Shown here piece after piece: positions 57,635 through 64,000 of a DNA stretch of 64,000 nt. A program made the position numbers and the translations under genes. Below the pieces are notes generated by a model. That model worked only from the letters and a program-made list of their open reading frames with translations, did not search any database and had not been told where the DNA came from. This DNA comes from Chloracidobacterium sp. (lineage in GTDB: Bacteria; Acidobacteriota; Blastocatellia; Pyrinomonadales; Pyrinomonadaceae): the NCBI GenBank assembly GCA_016712045.1, contig JADJRV010000018.1:86032-150031 (forward strand), written 5' to 3'. Position 1 is the first letter of the stretch. Each line of letters begins with the position of its first letter.

Positions 57635-57674
57635 GTTGGATGTTACGCCCTTACTCACGTGCGGGCTTCTGCAT
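57635..57674. repeat. Long palindromic repeat, copy C (right arm)
   Basis: 40 nt identical with 54394-54433. The left arm (57610-57634) is diverged (GCGGGGGCGACGG...) and no longer pairs, so this is a half element. It fills the space between pilD and the convergent zinc-ribbon gene and overlaps the stop codon of the latter by one base. Confidence 0.8.
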
Positions 57675-57958
57675 TAAGAGGTTCTTTGAAGTTGAACGCA
57701 TTCGTCCGAGCAGTAGAAGATCTCGCAGATCTTTCTCGCCTTGTTTTGTGGAACCCAGACGCCGCATTTAGAACAATTTACCAAAGGAATACTGGTCTTT
57801 TCATCGGAACCAATGGCTCGCGACTGTCCGACGGCATCTTTTGCGTCTTTTAGGGCACGTGCAAGGCCAAGTATCCCGGCGATCTGCTTGCGATAGCGAA
57901 GCGCGGTCAGGCCGAGCAGAACCAATATCACAACGAGAATAACGAAGATCTCTCTCAT
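57674..57958 (-). CDS. Membrane-anchored zinc-ribbon protein
   Basis: 94 residues. N-terminal helix REIFVILVVILVLLGLTALR anchors it in the membrane; the C-terminus has NCSKCGVWVPQNKARK and IFYCSDECVQLQ, a CxxC...CxxxC zinc-ribbon pattern like that of PP0621-type proteins. Function unknown. Its ATG abuts the TPR gene stop without a gap, so the two are co-transcribed. The frame is intact. Confidence 0.78.
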   Translation of the reverse strand: MREIFVILVVILVLLGLTALRYRKQIAGILGLARALKDAKDAVGQSRAIGSDEKTSIPLVNCSKCGVWVPQNKARKICEIFYCSDECVQLQRTS

Positions 57959-58699
57959 CTATTTGGCACCGCTTTTGGCGGCGGCGATCTCAGAGCGGAG
58001 TTCGGTGATAGCTGGGTTTGTGGGGTTGATCTCGATGATCTTAGCGAGCGCTTTCTCCGCGTCATCGACCTTTCCCTGCTTGGCGTAAGCCTGAACCATG
58101 AACTGTATCGCACGATCGTGCTTCGGATTGGCGGCAATAACTTTCTGCAATTCCGCGAGCGTCTTATCGTAATCCGGCGGTTCCTGAACATAATACGAAA
58201 TGCCAACATCCGTACTCACATCGGCATCACCCGGCTTGATGGCAAGAGCTTTAGCGTAAACGCTGCGGGCCGTTGTAAAACTTGCGAGGTCCTTCTTAAA
58301 GAACCCGAGGTCAAAGTGAGCATTGCCAAGTGCGACCAGTGAGTCGAAATCTTTGGCATCGAGCGTGCTAGCCCGCGTCAGGATGCGTATGGATTCGGTG
58401 AGCAACGAAATGCTTTGTTTCATTGACGCATACCGGTAAAGCGAAATGCCGAGGCTCTTTTGAAATGCGAAATTGTCCGCATTGCGATCAGCCTCGGCGA
58501 TCTTTGTTCTCAGTTCCTCTTCCGTCAGGGTGTCATTTGCCGGGGCATTCGCGGAATTAGAATTGGCAGGCATTTGCTGACCGGTTTGAGATTTGAGGGC
58601 ATTCATCTCGGAGCCGTTGAGTTTGTTTGCAAAAACAAAACCGGCGACAAACCCTGCGACCACGCCCAAAACGATAAACATAACGCTGTTCTTATTCAT
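57959..58699 (-). CDS. Membrane-anchored TPR protein
   Basis: About 246 residues. The N-terminal helix VMFIVLGVVAGFVAGFVFAN is a signal anchor. After a short Asn/Ala linker, TPR-like repeats follow: RILTRASTLDAKDFDSLVAL, SVYAKALAIKPGDADVSTDV, TLAELQKVIAANPKHDRAIQ, AEKALAKIIEINPTNPAITE. Such proteins scaffold envelope complexes; partner unknown. ATG at 58699 chosen because it starts the anchor; the longer open frame (58783) overlaps a terminator. The frame is intact. Confidence 0.83.
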   Translation of the reverse strand: MNKNSVMFIVLGVVAGFVAGFVFANKLNGSEMNALKSQTGQQMPANSNSANAPANDTLTEEELRTKIAEADRNADNFAFQKSLGISLYRYASMKQSISLLTESIRILTRASTLDAKDFDSLVALGNAHFDLGFFKKDLASFTTARSVYAKALAIKPGDADVSTDVGISYYVQEPPDYDKTLAELQKVIAANPKHDRAIQFMVQAYAKQGKVDDAEKALAKIIEINPTNPAITELRSEIAAAKSGAK

Positions 58700-58730
58700 T
58701 AGATCGATGTTAGCAAAACTAGCTGTGGGA

Positions 58731-58766
58731 ATAAAAAAGCGTTGCGAGATAGAGATCACGCAACGC
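58731..58766 (-). terminator. Rho-independent terminator after the RHH gene
   Basis: On the minus strand GCGTTGCG - TGATCTCTATCT - CGCAACGC followed by TTTTTTATT. It sits 24 nt beyond the corrected stop of the RHH gene and before the TPR gene. Confidence 0.87.
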
Positions 58767-58789
58767 CAGATGTATACATCCAAAATCTG

Positions 58790-59060
58790 TTATTTCTTTT
58801 TTGCCGTCAGGAGCAATATACGGCAGATCCTCGGCACGGCGACGGATCGGCGGATCGGTCGCACGGCGACGCGGGACGATGGCATCACCTCGGCGGTCAA
58901 CGCTGCCCGCAGGCAAACCCTTGCCGTGAACGGCCTCGACGAGTATGCGTGTGATCTCTTGTGAAAGCGTACGATGTTCGCCCGCGGCCCGGCGGCGGAG
59001 TGATTCTTTTAACTCGTTAGGAACATACGCACCGATAAATACACCTTTACGGTTTGCCAT
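58790..59060 (-). CDS. Arc/CopG-like RHH DNA-binding protein (frameshift at the end)
   Basis: About 90 residues. The N-terminal 45 residues (GVFIGAYVPNELKESLRRRA, AGEHRTLSQEITRILVEAVH) have the ribbon-helix-helix pattern of Arc/CopG-type proteins. The rest is basic and Pro/Arg-rich (RRRATDPPIRRRAEDLP). As sequenced, the frame runs on to 58719 through a strong terminator hairpin. Removing one A from the A6 run at 58797-58802 (coding strand) gives DGKKK and a TAA at 58790, before the hairpin, so I take that as the true end. It likely regulates a gene elsewhere. Confidence 0.72.
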
Positions 59061-59111
59061 ATAATGAGATTTCTCCTGTTTTTAGTCGAAAAACACTTGA
59101 TACCAAGCGTA

Positions 59112-59502
59112 GTGAAGCGCGTCTATAAGCCGAATCTTGTCTTCCGCCGAAGCGAGAGGCGATCATTCATCTAGGCCATGAGTTACCACATGGCTCGAGC
59201 GGCCTACCCGGAAACGCCGCCCCAATTACTCGGGGCATTGAACGAGCAGTTCAATAACGTTTCCCTATTTGGCCTTGCACCGCGAGGAGTTTACCTGGCC
59301 GCATCTGTTACCAGACACGCCGGTGAGCTCTTACCTCACCGTTTCACCCTTTACCCTTTCGGGCCGGTATATTCTCTGTTGCACTTGTCGTCACCCTTTT
59401 GCAAAGGTGCCCGGTCGTTATCCGGCTCGCTGCCCTATGGTGTTCGGACTTTCCTCTTTTGCCAAGGCAAAAGCGATCACCCGACGCGCTTCACAGGCAA
59501 GG
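59112..59502 (-). ncRNA. rnpB: RNase P RNA (bacterial class A)
   Basis: Catalytic RNA that trims tRNA 5' leaders. On the minus strand it has the P1 stem (GTGAAGCGCGTC at the 5' end pairing with GACGCGCTTCAC at the 3' end), the conserved GAGGAAAGTCCGAACACC, the internal GGTAACAGATGCGG region, and the 3' signature AAGATTCGGCTTATAG. The order and ~390-nt length fit. The open frames predicted here on the plus strand (59178-59529) are artefacts. Transcribed from the promoter at 59510-59537. Confidence 0.97.
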
Positions 59503-59509
59503 TTTGAAA

Positions 59510-59537
59510 ATTATAACAAAAAGGGTTGAACAATCAA
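59510..59537 (-). promoter_or_regulatory. Sigma-70-type promoter of rnpB
   Basis: Minus strand TTGATT (59532-59537), 16-nt spacer, TATAAT (59510-59515). Expected start is about 59502. Confidence 0.85.
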
Positions 59538-59556
59538 AAGTAATGTTACAACGCCA

Positions 59557-60596
59557 TTAATTTACGATCTCGATCATGTCACCGGGGGATAATACCGGAT
59601 CGGTCGCCTTGCCCGCTTTGATCGCCCTTAGATCATAGTCTGAAACATTTAGTGTTCCTTTATCGCCTTTGCGGCGGATCATGGCTTTTTTTGGATTTCC
59701 CTTTGCTCCGCCTGATGCTGTAATTGCCTGAAACAGCGTCATCCCGGCGGCATATTCTTTTTGTCCGGCGGTATTGATCTCGCCCGCAATATAGTAAAAA
59801 CCGGTCGTCGAAAGTGTAGCGCCGTATTCGTCGTCGGCAAATTCGATCGAATTGCCTGGATAGATCAAAATATTGTCGGTTTTGGCATCCTGCAGGTCAA
59901 AAGACTCGACATTAGCAAGTTCATTGCGGCGGATCAGTACCTTTGTTGCTTTTGGGTCGACATTAACATCGGCCCGAACGACAAAAAGCGGCACCGCTTC
60001 ACGCTGAATGGTGCGTTCGCCTTTACGTTCGGCCATGCCGGTTACGTTTATCTTGTGGCTGCTAAATTCGCGAACCTTTACCTCGACCTGCGGGTTTGAG
60101 TAAAGCGTCACAGCAGACTGGATCATTCTGGTTATTTCACTGGCCGTTTTGTCCTTTGACAACGACATTGTCCCCCGCCAGCGGAAAATCAATTGTTCCG
60201 TCGTCACGAACCGTGTAATAGCCCGATGCATTAGGCGCATTTTTTAGATTTACAAAGATCACGTCGCCGATACCAATATTGTAGATATCGGTTGGTTTTC
60301 CCGGTGTTCTATCAATATTCTTAGCGGGCGTTGATGTCGGCGGCACGACCGGCTGTGCGGGTGTGCGAATTACCTCCATGTCGCGGCTGATCTTTGCCGT
60401 TATAGCATCAGAACTTTTAGTGCTAACAGGATCGGAAATGGCGACATTCTCACTCGTCGTCGCAGTGGGGCTCGGCGAATATGGATTGTTATTCCCTTTC
60501 TTATCCAATTTTTGGGCAGAAATACTGGTAGCTGCGGCCAATACGACAAGGGCGAGCGAGCAAAGGCGATCTTTTTGATAGAAAAAGTTGGATCAT
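59557..60596 (-). CDS. Polysaccharide export protein, Wza-like (frameshifted)
   Basis: About 346 residues. Outer-membrane or periplasmic channel for exopolysaccharide. A signal-like region (LCSLALVVLAAATSISAQ) leads into a Ser/Thr/Pro linker, then the Poly_export domain (YNIGIGDVIFVNLKNAPNAS, VRDDGTIDFPLAG) and an SLBB-like domain (FYYIAGEINTAGQKEYAAG, MTLFQAITASGGAKGNP). One A is extra in the run at 60148-60151 (VVKGQ/TASEITRM) and a T seems missing near 60583-60587, giving an ATG start at 60596. The ending PVLSPGDMIEIVN is typical. Confidence 0.87.
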
Positions 60597-60714
60597 GGCA
60601 GGTTTATCTTCCTCTTACAGGCCGGAGCGGCCAATTAGACATAACAATCGCGCCCGACTGTCACGGTTTAATAAACAGATAAAACCGATAGGATTCTATT
60701 TTTTTTCGGATTAT

Positions 60715-62506
60715 TTAGAGATTTTTTGCGGACAAAAGCCCGGGCGGGAAAAGCTCGCTCCAGTTTGCGAGATAGTGTGAGCGTAGTTTTTCTTCGATCT
60801 TGGCAGCGGTCGAGTAATGGCTAATAGAATCAACAAGTTGTGCGGCTTCGCTAAAAGTAATGCCTGAGACTAATCGGCGAATACTTGGGATCGAATTTAC
60901 ATTCATACTAAGCTCACGAGCCCCGAGCCCAAGCAACAGCGGCGTATAAAAAGGGCGATCCGGCGACCTCGCCGCAGATATTTAGCGGGATATTTGCCTT
61001 ATTCGCAGCATCGACAACCTCGCGAATCGAACGTATCACCGCCGGATGGAGCGTCTGATACCAATCGGCAACAGCTTCGTTATCACGGTCAACCGCAAGC
61101 AGGTACTGAACGAGGTCATTTGTTCCAAGGCATAGAAAGTCAACATTTTCGGCTATTTCGTTGGCCGTTATGACGGCTGACGGCACCTCGATCATAGCCC
61201 CGAGCAACGGTTTGCCAATCGACACGCCGGCTGTCGTTAGTTTGGCCCTTTCTTCATCGATAATCGTTCGTAGTCTAAATATGTCATCAACCCCCGATAT
61301 CATCGGCAGCACGATGTCGATCTTGTTATCGTAAGACGCACGCAGGATCGCTCGTATCTGTGTTCTGAAATAGCTTTGGTCCGTGAGGCTTAACCTTATC
61401 GAACGGAGACCGAGCGAAGGGTTGTGCTCGAACACTTTTTTATCACCCGCGAGTTGGCCGACACCAACGTCAAACGTCCGTATCCTGACACCCGCATCGC
61501 CCGTGGCGGCCGCGATCTGCGAATAGGCTGCAAATTGCTCGTCTTCGCTGGGAAAGCTGCCCGTCCGGTCAAATATGGCCTCGGACCGGTAAAGGCCAAT
61601 GCCTGTCGCACCCTGATCCTTCGCCTGTCGATATATCTCTGGGGCGTCGGTATTTACACGGATTACAATTTCGATGCCATCTTTTGTGATGGTTTTGCCA
61701 TTTCCGGCGGGCGAGAGTTGCTCAAATAAGCCCGTGTTGTTCGTGATTGACGAAAATTGAGTTATCGAGCCACTTGTCGGGCGTATAATCACCTCACCGT
61801 CAATGCCATCAACAATTACAGCGTCGCCATCTGCGATAAGTTGTTCTATATTCTTAACACCGGTGACGACAGGCAGTTTTAGCTCGCGGGCGAGGATCGA
61901 CGAATGCGATGTCCAGCCGCCGTGTTCGGAAATGATCGCTTTCGGTGCGGTTTTTGCCAGTTCCATTAGCCGCGAAGGCATTAGTTCTTTAACTATAAGT
62001 ACCGAATCAGAACCTCCGCCACCCGATTCAGGTGAGCCGCCCAAAGCGTTTAACAGCCTTTCTGCAACGTCAATAACGTCAAGATATTTATCGCTTATGT
62101 GCTGGTCGGCTGCGGAGCGTTGGCGGGTTGAATATTCTTGCGACACATTACGAATCGCCCATTCGGCATTAACCAAATGCGAACGTATTTCGGATTCAAT
62201 GTCGGGAATAAGCGACGAGCTTTCGAGGATCAGGCTGTGAACGCCAAAGATATCCGCCGCCGAATCGGGCGACGGCGCAGATGACAGCTCGATTATCTCG
62301 CCAAGCGAATGCTGAACTGCACGTTGTAGTCTTTCGATCTCCGAATCGACCGCGTCAGCGCTAATGCTATGTCTAATTGGAGAGGGACCGTCGCCATTGA
62401 GGAATACCGCTCGGCCGATGCCGATGCCGCGTGAGACAGCGGTTGCGGGGATCCTGAGTTCGGATCCGTTGTCAGCCGGATCTTTGGATAATGCTTTTTC
62501 CTGCAA
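60715..62506 (-). CDS. ptsP: Phosphoenolpyruvate-protein phosphotransferase, enzyme I (frameshifted)
   Basis: About 597 residues, usual length. N-terminal domain starts IPATAVSRGIGIGRAVFLNG; the phosphohistidine swivel motif is EHGGWTSHSSILARELKLP. PEP-binding barrel motifs: GIGLYRSEAIFDRTGSFPSE, IRTFDVGVGQLAGDKK, MIEVPSAVITANEIAE, LCLGTNDLVQYLLAVDRD, ICGEVAGSPFYTPLLLGLGA. One T is extra in the T5 run near 60945, which throws the last ~75 residues into another frame. It takes phosphate from PEP to HPr; no HPr or sugar permease is in the window, so it may serve regulation. AIM24 ends 18 nt upstream. Confidence 0.94.
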
Positions 62507-62523
62507 AACGCTTTACTACCTTG

Positions 62524-63423
62524 CTAATTGCCAAAGCTAAAACCGCCGCCGCTGCCGCCTTGGGATGGGAAGAAAGGCTTGAGCATTCCGGCAAACGCCG
62601 CCAGATTTCGGGTTTGGATCAATATCTCGCCGGGACCGGTGAATTCCGCGACCATTCCCTCGCCGCTCAAGAAACTGCGTAGATATCCTGCTTTCGCGGC
62701 CTTGCGGATGTCGTATTTCATATGGCCTTCCCAAGCGACGAGATGGCCGGTGTCGACGACATATTGCTCGCCCGGACGCAGCACGCGGCGATGGATCGCA
62801 CCGAATGAGGAGACAAGGAGCAATCCCGCACCTGAGATCTGCAGTAGAAAGAGGCCTTCGCCGCCAAAGAATGATTTCGCACCGCCAAACTTTGTATCGA
62901 CGACCAGCGAAGTGTCTCCCGCGAGATACGAGCTCGACTGGACCATAAAGGTCTGATTCTGCATCTCGATACCGGCAACGTCGCCGGGAGCTCCGGGTGC
63001 AAATGTCACCTCGCCGGGGCCGCCTTTGGCGGTGAATGTCGAGACAAACGCAGATTCCCCGCCAACGGCACGTTTTAATGCGCCAAATACCCCGCCTTTC
63101 ATCTCGGAATAAAGCTCGACATTTGCGGACATCGAAACCATGGCACCGGCCTCGGCGGCGATCGTTTGCTCGGGCTGAAGATTGACGACTGCGAGGGCAA
63201 ATGCTCCCTGATGCTTGATCTCCCAAGTGTATCCGCGTCCCTGTCCGCGACCGTCGGCGTCAAAGTGAAACGCGCCGCCCGAAGTAGGTGCGGCTGCTGG
63301 AGGTGGTGCGGACGAAACCGGTGGTGGTGCCCCGACAATCACCGCATCGGCGATCGTAAAGCCGCACGAGCCGCAAAATTTCGCTCCATCCATTAGGTCC
63401 ACCGTGCATTTCGGACAATTCAT
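62524..63423 (-). CDS. AIM24 / TIGR00266-family protein with N-terminal zinc ribbon
   Basis: 299 residues. It starts with a zinc ribbon (MNCPKCTVDLMDGAKFCGSC, two CxxC), then a Pro/Ala linker and an AIM24 beta-sandwich: VNLQPEQTIAAEAGAMVSMS, GGESAFVSTFTAKGGPGEVT, SSSYLAGDTSLVVDTKFG and RVLRPGEQYVVDTGHLVAWE. Family role unknown. The ATG at 63423 follows AAGGAGTCGTTAT and overlaps the LOG-family stop (ATGA). A frame upstream to 63663 is a shadow. The frame is intact. Confidence 0.88.
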   Translation of the reverse strand: MNCPKCTVDLMDGAKFCGSCGFTIADAVIVGAPPPVSSAPPPAAAPTSGGAFHFDADGRGQGRGYTWEIKHQGAFALAVVNLQPEQTIAAEAGAMVSMSANVELYSEMKGGVFGALKRAVGGESAFVSTFTAKGGPGEVTFAPGAPGDVAGIEMQNQTFMVQSSSYLAGDTSLVVDTKFGGAKSFFGGEGLFLLQISGAGLLLVSSFGAIHRRVLRPGEQYVVDTGHLVAWEGHMKYDIRKAAKAGYLRSFLSGEGMVAEFTGPGEILIQTRNLAAFAGMLKPFFPSQGGSGGGFSFGN

Positions 63424-63969
63424 ATAACGACTCCTTTTGATCTCTCGATGATTATGTCGGACGCCGAAGCCGCCGTGTCGGCAAAATCCAAAAAGTTCGT
63501 GTCCGCATCGCTGACGACAAGATGCTGCTGCCACGCATCCACGACAGGTTTCCAGCAATCGCCGACAAGCACAAGCGGACGTCTGCCGATAACGCCGGTC
63601 GTCAGTTTGTTCCAGACAAGCGAGATTTCGGTGACTGTGCCCATGCCGCCGCGAAAGCGACAAAGCCGACGGATCGCGTAATAAGGTTTTGCAGACGGTC
63701 GTAGAAATGGTCGGTCGCGACCTTGTCGGTCAAAAGCGGTTGGGCTCGTGCTTGAACTGATTCATCACGATGCCCAGCACACGCCCGCCGGCCTCACGTG
63801 CCCCGCGCGAAGCGGCCTCCATGATTCCCAGATATCCGCCGGTACAGATGGTAAATCCGGCCTCGGCGAGCCGTCGGCCCATCTCCTTGGCAGACTGGTA
63901 TTCGGGCGAAGCTTCTTTGCATTTCGCCCCGCCAAATATGGTTACAATTTTTTCGGAATTATCGCTCAC
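63420..63969 (-). CDS. LOG/TIGR00725-type Rossmann protein (frameshifted)
   Basis: About 183 residues. IVTIFGGAKCKEASPEYQSA and AEAGFTICTGGYLGIMEAAS form the first half; in the other frame come GFVAFRGGMGTVTEISLVWN with the family RGGxGTxxE-like motif, and NFLDFADTAASASDIII. Members bind nucleotides; the LOG branch releases cytokinin from its monophosphate, but bacterial members vary. Frame changes near 63680-63730. The start is the GTG at 63969, with GGAG 6 nt before it; a TTG at 63981 lies on that GGAG. The upstream part of the operon runs off the window. Confidence 0.83.
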
Positions 63970-64000
63970 GTATGACTCCAATTATATCCTGACGCCCGTT

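Noticed and set aside
59178..59529. Open reading frames on the plus strand over the RNase P RNA
   Set aside because: They lie inside rnpB on the opposite strand; the RNA signatures (GAGGAAAGTCCG, P1 pairing, 3' end) explain the sequence completely.

Overview
The window is a bacterial chromosome segment of about 50% GC that reads like an Acidobacteriota genome, probably class Blastocatellia. That placement is an inference from the gene repertoire (DUF5916 outer-membrane protein, pyruvate:ferredoxin oxidoreductase together with KorAB, heptose genes, HTTM protein, many GTAG-type palindromic repeats); no 16S rRNA gene is present. About 23 of roughly 60 protein genes, including single-copy essential ones (dnaE, metK, accA, mutS, miaB), are broken by 1-nt indels, mostly in homopolymer runs. 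This is the signature of an uncorrected long-read assembly, so I merged the pieces into single genes and give the approximate break points.

Layout. 1-6.2 kb: the end of an LptF/G permease, a DUF5916 outer-membrane protein, and a cluster of two secreted unknowns around a membrane-anchored PARP1-like ADP-ribosyltransferase. 6.3-10.8 kb (minus): ahcY-metK (SAM cycle), a bifunctional nuclease and miaB. 10.8-18 kb: dnaE, accA, an unknown, a RAYT-type palindromic repeat element, ssb, and a PQQ-propeller protein. 18-26 kb (minus): a long run from a GDP-mannose-3,5-epimerase-like enzyme through an HldE2-GmhA fusion, HldE1 and a WecB-like epimerase into an HprK-like kinase, a PqqD domain/Cys-rich tail protein with its own tandem promoters, a nucleotidyltransferase, tsaB, rimI and DUF465. 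26-36 kb (plus): mutS, a glycosylasparaginase with an internal gap, HIT (minus), nagZ, a peptide-binding protein with an internal gap, tRNA-Gly, tRNA-Cys, DUF305 and an LVIVD-type propeller.

36-53 kb (minus) is a ferredoxin-centred metabolic block: DHOD-like protein, nifJ, GltD-like flavoprotein, korB-esterase-korA, a ParE-type toxin-antitoxin pair, a second GltD-like flavoprotein, asnB and an HTTM membrane protein. 53-64 kb: a DUF4344 metallopeptidase, a secreted protein whose C-terminus resembles domain 4 of cholesterol-dependent cytolysins beside an M60 metallopeptidase, pilD, a zinc-ribbon protein, a TPR protein, an RHH protein, RNase P RNA with a clear promoter, a Wza-like export protein, ptsP, AIM24 and a LOG-family protein.

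The most interesting items are the PARP1-like WGR-helical-ART protein with a membrane anchor, the cytolysin-domain-4-like protein paired with M60, the PqqD/HprK/nucleotidyltransferase group, and several families of palindromic repeats, one of which is translated in frame inside korA. No CRISPR array, prophage, intact insertion sequence or rRNA operon was seen.
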